NCBI GenBank assembly: GCA_963707135.1
Contig: CAVPOY010000026.1
Coordinates: 1 to 64,000 of the forward strand
Direction of reading: 5' to 3'
Origin: JBGSTR01 sp963707135
Lineage (GTDB): Bacteria; Pseudomonadota; Gammaproteobacteria; Chromatiales; Chromatiaceae
Length of the DNA: 64,000 nt
Shown: in pieces, positions 27,277-38,055 of the stretch
Layout: each line of letters begins with the position of its first letter
Position numbering within the stretch: the stretch's first letter is position 1
Program-made: the position numbers and the translations under genes
Notes under the pieces: generated by a model
What the model was told of the DNA's origin: nothing
Seen by the model: the letters and a program-made list of their open reading frames with translations, nothing else
The model's database searches: none

Positions 27277-28436
27277 TTAACGCGCAAGGATTTGGTGCAG
27301 CGCGGCCACCACTTGCCTCTGGGCCTGACCTAGCGCGGGGTATATCGGGAGACTGATAGTCTCACTCGCGTAGCGCTCGGCCTCTGGGAAGTCGCCGGGC
27401 AGGAACCCGATCTGCCGATAGTAGGGCTGGGTGTGCACAGGAATGTAGTGCAGGTTCACGCCGATGCCAGCCTCGCGCAGGGCATTCGAACACCTCACGG
27501 TGGCTCGCTGTCGACCGACCGGTGCGAGGCGGATCGGATACAGGTGAAGGCCGGAGTGGCCGTCCGGGTGCTGCCACGGCGTGATCACCGGCAGTTCCGC
27601 CAGTGCCCCGTCGTAGCGCGCGGCAATCGCATGTCGGCGGGCCACGAAATCGTCCAGGCGCGCAAGTTGGCTCAACCCCAGCGCGGCCTGGATGTCGGTC
27701 ATGCGGTAGTTGAAGCCGAGTTCGATGCTGCTCGTAGTACCAGGGGCCGTCCGGCTGCCGGGTCAGCTCCTGGGGTCGCGAGTGATGCCGTGGTTGCGGA
27801 GGCGCGCCATCCGGCCGGCCAGCTCGGCGTCGTTGGTGAGCGCCATGCCGCCTTCGCCGGTCGTGATGATCTTGACCGGGTGGAAGCTGAACACGGTGAT
27901 GTCGCTGTAGCGGCAGTTGCCGATGGGCTCGTCTCGGATACCGCCGCCGATGGCGTGGGAGGCGTCTTCGATGATCCGGAAGCCGTAACGCCGGGCCAGC
28001 GCGTGGATCGCCGCCATCTCGCACGGCTGGCCGGCCAGGTGCACGGCGATCACGACCTTGGGAAGCGCCCGTTGCGCTCGGCGGCGTCGAGTTTCGCTTC
28101 CAGCGTCGTCGGGCACAGGTTGTACGGTGCGCGGGTCGATGTCGACGAAGTCGACCTCCGCTCCGCAGTAGAGCGCGCAGTTCGCGGAGGCCACAAAGGT
28201 GATGGGGCTGGTCCAGACCCGGTCGCCCGGCCCAACGCCCAGCGCCAGGCACGCGAGGTGCAGGGCGCTGGTTGCGCTGTTGACGGCCACCGCGTGCGCG
28301 GCGCCGACAGTACTCTGCGACCGCGCTCCTCGAAGCGCGGTACGGCTGGGCCCTGGGTGAGGAAGTCCGAGCGCAGGACTTCGACGACCGCGTCGATGTC
28401 GGACTCGGTGATCTCCTGGCGGCCGTAGGGAATCAT
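27277..28436 (-). CDS. pseC: UDP-4-amino-4,6-dideoxy-N-acetyl-beta-L-altrosamine transaminase, frameshifted
   Basis: PseC transaminates the PseB product. From ATG 28436: MIPYGRQEITESDIDAVVEV LRSDFLTQGPAVPRFE, then VNSATSALHLACLALGVGPG and VWTSPITFVASANCALYCGA. These are followed by FRIIEDASHAIGGG and FSFHPVKIITTGEGGMALTN with the Schiff-base lysine. The C-terminal piece has TDIQAALGLSQLARLDDFV, GIGVNLHYIPVHTQPYYRQI and ETISLPIYPALGQAQ. The wording of FRIIEDASHAIGG and TTGEGGM is that of PseC. Frame changes lie near 28310, 28110-28080 and 27750. Expected length is about 385 residues. The ATG overlaps the likely pseB stop. Confidence 0.9.
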
Positions 28437-29463
28437 CGGCCAGACTGCGAACCCTGGATCGACATGCCGGCGGATCAGCTTCGCGCGATCTGCTCGACGG
28501 TGAGGAAGTCCGGGTTGGTCCCGCTGTTGTAGGCGAAGCCGGCCTCGCAGGCTGGCAGCCGTTGCGTTCGCAGTATTGCGTGCCGGCTGTATTTCAGCGG
28601 CCATCCGGGCAGGATCGCGAAGTAGCGGCCCAGGTCCACGGTATTGAAGCGAGTCGTCTGGCGGTGATCATCTCCTCGTGGAGCTTCTCGCCCGGGCGGA
28701 TGCCGACGATCTGCGTGTTCGCAGTCCGGGCGCGATGGCCTCGGCCACGTCGGTGATGCGGTAGCTCGGGATCTTGGGCACGAAGATCTCGCCGCCGCCA
28801 TGGCGTTCTCCAGGCCCATGAGCACGAAGTCCACGCCTTGCTGCAGCGTGATCCTGAAGCGGGTCATCGCTCGGATCGGTGATCGGCAGGACGCCGGTCT
28901 TGCGCCTCTCGAGGAAGAACGGGATGACGCGAGCCGCGGCTGCCCATGACGTTGCCGTAGCGGACCACCGCGAACCGGATGTCGCGCTGGCCGCCGGATG
29001 TTGTTGGCGGCGACGAACAGCTTGTCGGAGCAGAGCTTGGTGGCGCCGTAGAGGTTGATCGGGCGGCGGCCTTGTCGGTGGAGAGCGCGATGACCCGCTT
29101 GACGCCTGTGTCGCAGCGCCGCCTCGATCACGTTCTGGGCGCCGAGGACGTTGGTCTTGATGGACTCGAACGGGTTGTACTCGGCGGCCGGCACCTGCTT
29201 GAGCGCCGCGGCGTGGATGACGGTGTCGATGCCCTCGATGGCCCGGCGCAGCCGCTGCTGGTCGCGCACGTCGCCGATGAAGTAGCGCAGGCCTGGATAG
29301 TCGCGCAGGCGAACTCCTGCGCCATCTCGTACTGCTTGAGCTCGTCGCGGGAGAAGATGACCAGCCGCTTGATGTCCGGGATAGCGCGTCGAGCACGGTC
29401 TTCACGAAGGCCTTGCCGAAGGAGCCGGTGCCGCCGGTGATCAGGACGCTGGAGTTTTGCCAT
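28433..29463 (-). CDS. pseB: UDP-N-acetylglucosamine 4,6-dehydratase (inverting), heavily frameshifted
   Basis: First step to pseudaminic acid. Starting at ATG 29463, the expected SVLITGGTGSFGKAF NAD-binding loop is found one frame off. Then come IPDIKRLVIFSRDELKQYEM, AIEGIDTVIHAAALKQVPAA and EYNPFESIKTNVLGAQNVIE, and the catalytic region INLYGATKLCSDKLFVAANN. Further on are RFRITLQQGVDFVLMGLENA and FAYNSGTNPDFLTVEQI. At least eight frame changes occur in 1 kb, many close together and compensating. This is better explained by poor local consensus than by loss of function, since the protein can be followed from end to end. Confidence 0.88.
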
Positions 29464-29501
29464 GGAATCGGGTGTCATCGAGGCCACGCCTCGTGTCCGA
29501 A

Positions 29502-30805
29502 TCAGCGTGCCAAACTCGACGGCCGTTCTCCCGGTGCAGCCCCGTCGCAGTGGGGTTCGAGCATCAAGAGTTCGGCCTTCGATGTGTCGGCCAGGTAGGG
29601 AATGTTGCCGATGGGACGATAGTCGCTGACAACTTGAAGCGGCCGGCACGCATGAACCAGATAAAATGCTCGATCGATCCGCGCCGGGTGGCATTGAAGT
29701 TCCAGTGGTATTCCCCGTCGTTCAGCAGCAGCGGGACTCGATTCGGAAGCGCAGGCCGCTGCAAGCCCGACCGAGCGAAAGGGGGTGTCGGCTGGTGTGC
29801 CAGCACATGACGGGCTGCTCGCCGGGTTCACGGCCGTGAAGGAGAAGATCGCGTCCGAGACATCCTCTGTATGCTTTCGATGTCCACTTCGACCAGGAAG
29901 GGCCTGCCGTATTGGGCCGGGGCGGCAGGCAAGTGTACTTGCGCTCGACGGATTGGCGGGTAGACCTCTCGATCCTGCCGCCGTCGTTCCAGCTACGCTT
30001 GGCAGTACTATTCCTCACTGGAGTAGGCCGCAATACCGTCGGCCGGCGTCTCGAAGAACTCGGCGACCCGGTGTCGCAGCATCGCGACCGCGTCGCCGTT
30101 TGAGCGATGTAGTCCATGCTGTGGGAGACGAGGATCACGGCGGCAGGGGACATAAGTCGATTGATGCGGTGGTAGCACTTGTGGCGGAAACGCGGCGTCG
30201 CCGACGGCGAGCACCTCGTCCAGGATAAGGACGTCGGGATCCAGCGTGGTCGGCGACGGCGAACCCCAGCCGCACTGCCATGCCCGAGCTGTAGCTCTGC
30301 ACCGGCGCGTCGATGAAATCGCCAAGCTCGGCAAATTCGACGATCTCCTCGAGCTTCGCGTCGATCTCCTTCTTGCCTGAGCCCAAGGACCGCGGCATTC
30401 ACATAGATGTTTTCGCGCCCGGTCAGGATCGGGTTGAACCCGGCGCCGAGCGCGATCAGCGCGCCGACGCGCCCGCGGATCTCGATCCGGCCCTGTGTCC
30501 GGCTTGATCAGGCCGTTGAGCATCTTCAGCAGAGTGGTCTTGCCGGCGCCGTTGCGGCCGATCAGGCCCAGGCATTCGCCGCGGCGCAGCTCGAAGGAGA
30601 CGTCGTCCACCGCCCAGAATTCGTCCGGGCGCAGGGTGGCGTGACGTTCGAGATCGCGCTCGCCCGGCAGCAGCTCGGCGGCGATGTCCTTCATGCCGTA
30701 CCAGAGGGATTTCTTCAGGTCGCGGCAGAATTTCTTGCCGACGCCTTCGACGCGGACGAGGACGTCTTCGTCGGAGGTGGGGCGGTTGGGGGAGGTTGGG
30801 ATCAT
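29502..30805 (-). CDS. wzt: ABC transporter ATP-binding protein for polysaccharide export (Wzt-type, with C-terminal carbohydrate-binding domain), frameshifted
   Basis: From ATG 30805: LVRVEGVGKKFCRDLKKSLW and GMKDIAAELLPGERD, then the Walker A in CLGLIGRNGAGKTTLLKM, a signature region in another frame (SYSSGMAVRLGFAVA), and Walker B (DPDVLILDEVLAVGDAAF). The long C-terminal extension ends DGEYHWNFNATRRG and DRAFYLVHA, then VVSDYRPIGNIPYLADTSKA, typical of Wzt proteins that recognise the glycan end. The full product would be about 430 residues. At least six frame changes. The gene follows wzm and precedes pseB, so the Pse-containing glycan is probably exported by the ABC route. Confidence 0.87.
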
Positions 30806-30882
30806 CGGGATCAGGGTGGTGTGTTGCGGAGGATCGCGGCCGGGGGGCCGATTGCACAAGGATTTGGTGGTGCTCGGGATGT

Positions 30883-31747
30883 TCAGCTTCCCATGCGCTC
30901 GATGAGCATCGGCATGGCCAGGCGGAAGACGATGCCCATGACCAGCAGCAGGACCAGCACGATGGCGTTCACCAGCAGGAACGGGCCGAGGAAGTCTCCG
31001 GGGAAGCCGGTGAGCCAGTCGCGGGCGGTGAGGATCAGCGGGGTGAGCGGGTTCCAGGTGAAGATGGTCGCGCCCAGCCGCCGGTTGGCATCGGGAACAC
31101 GACCGGGGTCACGTACATCAGGAACTGCAGCACCAGCGGCAGGCCCTTGCCGATGTCGGTGTAGAGCAGGCCGACCGGGGTCAGCAGCAGGCCGAAGGCG
31201 GTGCCGGCGAGGATCAGCGAGGCGACCGCGAGCGGGAACAGCAGCAGGTCCAGCTCGGGGTAGATGCCGAAGATCAGCAGCACGACGAGCAGCAGCGCGA
31301 TCTTGATGCCGCCGTTGAACAGCGTCTGCAGGATGCCGGACATCACCAGCGCCTCGCGCGGGAAGTTGATCTTCGCGAGCATGGCCTTGGCGGCGGTGGC
31401 CTGCTGCAGCGGGCGCGTTCATCGCGTCCATGAAGATGGCCCAGAGCATGGTGCCGGTGAAGACGTAGACGGCATAGGGCAGCGGGGTTTCGCTCACCTG
31501 CACGATGCCGGAGCCGTTCAGGAAGATCCACACGGCGGTGTTCGCGAGCGGCAGGATCAGCGCCCAGAGCAGGCCGAGCGCGGCCTGGCGGTACTGGGCG
31601 CTGATGTCGCGCACCGCGAGCCGCCAGGCCAGGCCGCGGCCGCGCCAGACGTCGCTTGAACATGTCCGCGACCAGCCGCGACGGCTGGCGCAACGCGGAG
31701 CCGGGCGTGTAGACGGTAACCGGTTCGGTGGGGTGGGAGCGGATCAT
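30883..31747 (-). CDS. wzm: Polysaccharide ABC exporter permease (Wzm-type), frameshifted
   Basis: From ATG 31747: SHPTEPVTVYTPGSALRQPS, which resembles the usual VTVYTPxSxL start of Wzm-like permeases. Then come YRQAALGLLWALILPLANTA VWIFL, LPYAVYVFTGTMLWAIFMDA and NFPREALVMSGILQTLFNGG. The rest has IALLLVVLLIFGI, TAFGLLLTPVGLLYTDIGKG, LQFLMYVTPVVFPMP and the end NPLTPLILTARDWLTGFPGD. Six membrane helices can be counted. Frame changes lie near 31640, 31405 and 31090. It is the first gene of the operon that runs down to 20.3 kb. Confidence 0.88.
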
Positions 31748-31773
31748 AGGGGTTGGTGTATGCGCCGGGTGAG

Positions 31774-32391
31774 CTACGTGGAACCCAGGGTAGGAGAACT
31801 GCTTCGCTTCGCCGCGCCTGTCGTCGCAAGCCCGGGCTCTTTCGCCGTTTCTTTGGCAGCCCACAGCACCAGGTGGGGCTGGGCGAAGAAGTCGGCCGCG
31901 AGCCCGATGTATTCCTCGACCGACAGCACGCTGGCCTCGATCTGGCGCTCCAGGTGACGTTCGGTCTTGGCAACGAGGTCGGCGAGATTGTGCCGGTCGA
32001 TGTCGCCGACCAGCACCAGCTCAATGCAGCCGCTGTCGCGGCCCTGGGCATAGTCTCCGACAAGGAGGGCGAGCTCCAGCCGTCCGAGGCGGTGAACGAT
32101 GCTCTCGAGTATGCGGTCCATCCCCAGCGCCTTGCGCACCATGGCCTGAAGCTCGGGAAAGAGCGGATGGGCGGGGTTGGCACCGAATTGGATGCGGTTG
32201 CCGTCGCGGGCGCTGACGATTAGGCCGCTGTCGCTCAGATGATCCAGCTCGGTTTTGACCTGACTGGGGGAGACCGTGAGCTCGCCGGCCAACTCGCGCA
32301 GGTAGGCTCGCCGTTTCGGGTTGAGAAAGAGCCGCATCAGGATCTCGATGCGGGTCTTTGAGGTGATGAGGCCGCTGAGGAGCGTGGCCAT
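31774..32391 (-). CDS. Winged-helix DNA-binding protein with nucleotidyltransferase-like domain
   Basis: The product has 205 residues and is intact. The amino half is a winged helix: LITSKTRIEILMRLFLNPKR, RAYLRELAGELTVSPSQVKT and ELDHLSDSGLIVSARDGNRI. The second half has LELALLVGDYAQGRDSGCIE LVLVGDIDR, the shape of an adenylyltransferase core but without the full GSxxxG...DxD motif, so it may be inactive. Such two-domain proteins are frequent beside O-antigen clusters. It lies just upstream of wzm on the same strand (26 bp gap). A regulatory role for the operon is possible but unproven. Confidence 0.7.
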   Translation of the reverse strand: MATLLSGLITSKTRIEILMRLFLNPKRRAYLRELAGELTVSPSQVKTELDHLSDSGLIVSARDGNRIQFGANPAHPLFPELQAMVRKALGMDRILESIVHRLGRLELALLVGDYAQGRDSGCIELVLVGDIDRHNLADLVAKTERHLERQIEASVLSVEEYIGLAADFFAQPHLVLWAAKETAKEPGLATTGAAKRSSSPTLGST

Positions 32392-32647
32392 TGGGGGCTC
32401 TCGCGTTCTGATTTACAGAACGATAGGCCGGCGACGCGGCGGCGTCAACGTAGGTCCGAGTGATCTGGGATGCGCGGCGCATTTTTGCAGGCCGCCAATG
32501 GCGCCGGGGCGGCGCTCCCGCGCTACTTGGTTGCTGTTGGCTAGTTCACAGCGCGTCGCGGAGGAGCCCTGGCTTCCGCCTCGCTGTATCCAAGCTATCG
32601 GACTGGACGGCTCGAATGGGCCGCGGGGACGCGATCATCCGCGCGCG

Positions 32648-33394
32648 TCAGGTCCGACGAGGGACCTCGGTCTCCGAACCGTCATCGAGAAGCAGCCGCC
32701 ACGCCGGGTGGGCTGCAATGAGACCAAGCGCCTGGGGAAGCAGGGTCTTTCCCGGCTCGGTCTTGAACCAGGTTGAAGCGCCCGAAGGGTGAGGAAGCGG
32801 AATCAGGTCCGCGTGCTGGCCCTGCACCGGCCGGTAGGTCCACTGGCGGCCCACGATCTCGCTCAGGCGAGCGGTCGCGATGAACTGCCCGATCGCCAGC
32901 CCACCCACCGGGATGATCAGCCCGGGCCGCGCGAGCCTCATCTCTTGCTGCCACCAACCGCGGCAGTTCGCGACCTCGGTTCGATCCGGAACCCGGTCGC
33001 CGCCCTTCGGGTTCTTCCCTGGAAAGCATCGGCACACGGCGCTCATCAGCACCAGCCGCCGGAACCGCGCCTCGTCCAGCCCGATCGACGCGAACCACTG
33101 GAACAGGGTCTTGCCCGCCGTCCAGCAGAAGGGCCGGCCCTGCTCAATCTCCCGCGTGCCGGGCGCCTGTCCGATCATCATGACCGGGGACAGTACGGCC
33201 TCGCCGTGCACCGGCGGCCCCTGCATACCCGGACATCGGCGGCAGGCCTCTAGATCGGCGTAGAGACTGGTCAGATCGGTGAGGCTCCCGGCGCGACCCC
33301 TTTCCGGGTCGCCTGTACCGGCACGCGACGGGTGCTCCAAGCGCCGGGTGCCGGGGCCCAGCGGTGCGGGACGGATGCGAGGATCCTGACTCAT
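32648..33394 (-). CDS. Uracil-DNA glycosylase family protein (family 4/5-like)
   Basis: From ATG 33394 the product has 248 residues. It has LEACRRCPGM, matching the first Fe-S cysteines in this family, then VMMIGQAPGTREIEQGRPFC, the uracil-binding GxAPGxxExxxGRPF motif. Further on are LMSAVCRCFPGKNPKGGDRV and LIPLPHPSGASTW, the second active-site motif with the leucine-intercalation loop. It removes uracil or similar damage from DNA. The real start could be downstream, near LTDLTSLYADLEACRRC, as the first 45 residues are Pro/Arg-rich and not conserved in type. Stands 48 bp downstream of glnS. Confidence 0.8.
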   Translation of the reverse strand: MSQDPRIRPAPLGPGTRRLEHPSRAGTGDPERGRAGSLTDLTSLYADLEACRRCPGMQGPPVHGEAVLSPVMMIGQAPGTREIEQGRPFCWTAGKTLFQWFASIGLDEARFRRLVLMSAVCRCFPGKNPKGGDRVPDRTEVANCRGWWQQEMRLARPGLIIPVGGLAIGQFIATARLSEIVGRQWTYRPVQGQHADLIPLPHPSGASTWFKTEPGKTLLPQALGLIAAHPAWRLLLDDGSETEVPRRT

Positions 33395-33442
33395 CGGGCT
33401 GGCGCAGGCCGGGCGTCCAAGCAGCATCCCACCGGTCGGGCC

Positions 33443-35116
33443 CTACCTCTGTCCCCTACCCCAGGTGTCGCGAAGCCCTACGGTCAGGTTGAAGACGGGC
33501 CGCTCAGCCGTGGAATCGGGGTCGGCGACGAAATAGCCTTCGCGCTCGAACTGAAAGCGATCACCCGGCCGAGCCCCTGAAATCGCTGGTTCCGCCACGC
33601 AGCCGGCCAGCACGCTGAGCGAATCGGGATTGATCGAGGCGCGAAAATCCGCCCCGCCGACGCCGGGCTCCGGCACCCGGAACAGCCGATCGTAGAGACG
33701 GACCTCCACGCCCGTGCCGTCCCGGGCCGAGACCCAATGGATCACACCCTTGACTTTGCGTCCCTCCGGGTTCTTGCCGAGGGTATCCAGGTCCGCGGTC
33801 GCCCGCAGCTCCACCGGCTCCCCGGCGGCATCCTTGATCACCTCGTCGCAGCGGATCACATAGGCATTGCGAAGCCGCACCTCGCCGCCCGGCACCAGTC
33901 GTTTGAAGTCCTTGGGCGGGTCCTCCGCGAAGTCGTTGCGGTCGATCAGGATCTCGCGCGAGAACGGAATAGCTCGTGAGCCCAGGCCCGGATCCTTCGG
34001 GTGATTGTCGGCCTCGATGGTCTGCGGCCGATCCTCGGGGTAGTTCTCAATCACCACCTTCAGCGGGCGCAGCACGACCATGCGGCGTGGCGCCGTCGCA
34101 TCGAGATCGTCCCGTATGGCGCTCTCGAGCATCGCCATCTCGACCCGATTGTCGGCCTTGGTGACGCCGATGCGTTCGCAGAAGTCCCGAATCGCACCCG
34201 GCGTGTAGCCCCGGCGGCGCAGCCCCGCGACGGTCGGCATCCGAGGGTCGTCCCATCCGCTGACCTGTCCCTCGTCTACCAGCTGCGTCAGCCAACGCTT
34301 GCTCATGACCGTGTATTCCAGGTTCAGCCGGCTGAACTCGATCTGGCGCGGCCGGCAAGGAACGGACACGTGCTCGACGCACCAGTCATAGAGCGGTCGG
34401 TGGTCCTCGAACTCCAATGTGCACAGCGAGTGGGTGATGCCCTCCAGGGCATCCGAGATCGGGTGGGTGTAGTCGTAGGTCGGGTAGAGACACCACTCGC
34501 TGCCGGTCTGGTGATGGATCACGCCGTGACGTATGCGGTAGAGGACCGGGTCGCGCATGTTGATATTGGGCGAGGCCATGTCGATCCTGGCCCTGAGGGT
34601 CCGCGCGCCGTCCGGGAACTCGCCCGCGCGCATCCGCCGGAACAGGTCCAGGTTTTCCGCGACGGAGCGGCCCCGGTAAGGGCTCTCCCGGCCGGGCTCG
34701 GTCAGGGTGCCGCGGTGCTCGCGGGTCGCCTCCGCGCTCAGGTCACAGACGTAGGCCAAACCCTTCTCGATCAGCTCGATGGCGAAACCGTAGAGCCGCT
34801 CGAAGTAGTCCGAGGCAAAATAGAGCCGACTTTCCCAGTCATAGCCCAGCCAGCGGACATCGGCCTTGATGGCCTCGACAAACTCCAGATTCTCCTTGTG
34901 CGGGTTGGTATCGTCGAAGCGCAGGTTGCAGGTACCCCCAAACGTCTCGGCGAGCCCGAAGTTGAGCACGATGGATTTGGCATGACCAATATGTAGGTAG
35001 CCGTTCGGTTCCGGCGGAAAACGGGTGGCTATCCGGCTGTGCTTTCCGGACGCCAGATCTGCCTCGATGATCTGGCGGATGAAATTTGTGCGAGGCGATT
35101 CGGCGGCTTCGGTCAT
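33443..35116 (-). CDS. glnS: Glutaminyl-tRNA synthetase
   Basis: The enzyme has 557 residues and is intact. I start at ATG 35116, giving MTEAAESPRTNFIRQIIEAD as in other GlnS. Class I marks are FPPEPNGYLHIGHAKSIVLN (HIGH) and EYTVMSKRWLTQLV (KMSKS variant). FDDTNPHKENLEFVEAIKAD, FSRLNLEYTVMSK and the C-terminal anticodon barrel (GEVRLRNAYVIRCDEVIKDA) are as expected. GlnS is a beta/gammaproteobacterial feature; other bacteria often use GatCAB. That supports the lineage given for this part of the window. Confidence 0.96.
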   Translation of the reverse strand: MTEAAESPRTNFIRQIIEADLASGKHSRIATRFPPEPNGYLHIGHAKSIVLNFGLAETFGGTCNLRFDDTNPHKENLEFVEAIKADVRWLGYDWESRLYFASDYFERLYGFAIELIEKGLAYVCDLSAEATREHRGTLTEPGRESPYRGRSVAENLDLFRRMRAGEFPDGARTLRARIDMASPNINMRDPVLYRIRHGVIHHQTGSEWCLYPTYDYTHPISDALEGITHSLCTLEFEDHRPLYDWCVEHVSVPCRPRQIEFSRLNLEYTVMSKRWLTQLVDEGQVSGWDDPRMPTVAGLRRRGYTPGAIRDFCERIGVTKADNRVEMAMLESAIRDDLDATAPRRMVVLRPLKVVIENYPEDRPQTIEADNHPKDPGLGSRAIPFSREILIDRNDFAEDPPKDFKRLVPGGEVRLRNAYVIRCDEVIKDAAGEPVELRATADLDTLGKNPEGRKVKGVIHWVSARDGTGVEVRLYDRLFRVPEPGVGGADFRASINPDSLSVLAGCVAEPAISGARPGDRFQFEREGYFVADPDSTAERPVFNLTVGLRDTWGRGQR

Positions 35117-35344
35117 GGTGATCTGCCAAGGAAGGGAAACAAGCGGTTGGCCCGGCATTCTATCGCCTGGCCGATCGGACGGCATGGTCGGCGTCGCCCC
35201 GATCGGCCACGCATTGCGGCGGCCGGTTTCGAATGTCTCGACCCGGCCCGACATATCCTACGGCCAACGCGCACCCAAACCGCGAGGTATGCGGTAGGCT
35301 GCCCCGCGGAGCGTTCCCGAAAACTCAAGCGCAGGAGACCCCCC

Positions 35345-35659
35345 ATGCTGGTTACCTTCACGACCAAGGCCTACGCAAGCATCACCATGTTCGGCGACGT
35401 CGCCGTGACGCTGCTGAAGCTGATGGGCCACAGCGGGACCGTTCCCGGGGCCCTGCTCGCCGACGACATCCCGCCTGCGCTCGAGCGGCTCAAGGCGGCC
35501 GTCAGCGCCGACCCGAACCGGCCCCTCGACCCTGGGTCCGCCGAGCACGCCGATGACGACGAGAACCGGCACGTAAGCCTCGCTCACCGCGCGCTTCCGC
35601 TGATCGAGCTGCTGGAGGCGGCGGCGCGGGAACGAGAGGCCGTGATGTGGGACAGTTAG
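35345..35659 (+). CDS. DUF1840 family protein
   Basis: A 104-residue cytoplasmic protein from ATG 35345 with AGGAGA about 7 bp upstream. It reads MLVTFTTKAYASITMFGDVA, VTLLKLMGHSGTVPGALLAD, DIPPALERLKAAVSADP and LAHRALPLIELLEAAAREREAVMW with intervening acidic residues. This matches DUF1840, a small gamma/betaproteobacterial family without known role. It is divergent from glnS. Confidence 0.8.
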   Translation: MLVTFTTKAYASITMFGDVAVTLLKLMGHSGTVPGALLADDIPPALERLKAAVSADPNRPLDPGSAEHADDDENRHVSLAHRALPLIELLEAAAREREAVMWDS

Positions 35660-35719
35660 CGGCCCAGGGGACGCGTGTGCGGAGCGCCCGCTCAGCGGTC
35701 GCCATCGCGGCGCGGGCCG

Positions 35720-37141
<1,422 letters not shown>

Positions 37142-37443
37142 GCGTTACCTCAATCACTCAGTGGTCGCCGCCGGTTTCGAACACCGGTCGCGTTTTTCGG
37201 AAGGCCGGGCTGTTCCAGCGGGCCCCAGCAGACGGCGCTCCTAATCGTCCTCTCCCGCGCGCGGTCGATGTCTGGATGAGGGCGAGACATTTTGTCCCGA
37301 TTGGACAGGGATCAGCGCCAAATGACTCCTGTCCGGTAATCTCTGGCAAGCGGGCCGGCGCTCCCCGGCCGGGTACGATTATTGCTCAATTTAGGGGTTG
37401 GATGCCAAGATCCCCTCACCCGTTGGGCTATCGGTAACTGGGC
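37142..37443. other. Divergent intergenic region
   Basis: About 300 bp between the NtrC-type regulator and mobA. A TGTCCcgattGGACA palindrome is visible near 37293-37307 and might be an operator. Otherwise nothing recognised. Confidence 0.4.
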
Positions 37444-38055
37444 ATGCCGGAGGCAGAACCTACAAGAGACACGGTCACCGGCGTGGTCCTGGCCGGCGGT
37501 CAGGCCCGCCGGATGGGCGGTCAGGACAAGGGGCTGGTGCAATTCGCCGGTCGGCCGATGGTCGAATGGGTCATCGACGCCATGCGGCCCCAGGTGCACA
37601 CCCTATTGATCAACGCCAACCGCAACCGGGAGGTTTACGCGCGCTACGGCTACCCGGTAATCGCCGATCGCAACGCGGGTTACCAGGGACCGCTGGAGGG
37701 CTTCGCGAGCGCGCTCGAAGTCGCCCAGACCGACTGGATCGTCAGCGTGCCGTGCGACGGCCCGTTCCCGGCCCCGGACCTGGTTGCTCGACTGGGCGCG
37801 GCCCTGATCGCGGAGCGCGCCGAGATGGCCGTCGCCACCGACGGCAATCGGATGCAGCCGGTCTACGCCTTGATCCCTCTGGCCCTGAAGTGGAGCCTGG
37901 AGGACTGCCTCAGCGGCGGCGAGCGCAAGATCGACCGCTGGTACGCCCGACACCGGGTCGCGCTGGCGGACTTCAGTGACTGCCGCGACTGCTTCGCCAA
38001 TATCAACTCGCCGGAGGACTCGCGGCGCCTCGAGCAGGAGCTAAAGCGGCCATGA
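37444..38055 (+). CDS. mobA: Molybdenum cofactor guanylyltransferase
   Basis: MobA links GMP to molybdopterin to give the bis-MGD cofactor used by DMSO reductase-type enzymes. The product has 203 residues. GVVLAGGQARRMGGQDKGLV is the GTP-binding loop, followed by LINANRNREVYARYGYPVIA, GPLEGFASALEVA and VSVPCDGPFPAPDLVARLGA with the metal-binding Asp. The end has FANINSPEDSRRLEQELK, the usual NINTPED motif. It overlaps mobB by 4 bp (ATGA). Confidence 0.94.
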   Translation: MPEAEPTRDTVTGVVLAGGQARRMGGQDKGLVQFAGRPMVEWVIDAMRPQVHTLLINANRNREVYARYGYPVIADRNAGYQGPLEGFASALEVAQTDWIVSVPCDGPFPAPDLVARLGAALIAERAEMAVATDGNRMQPVYALIPLALKWSLEDCLSGGERKIDRWYARHRVALADFSDCRDCFANINSPEDSRRLEQELKRP

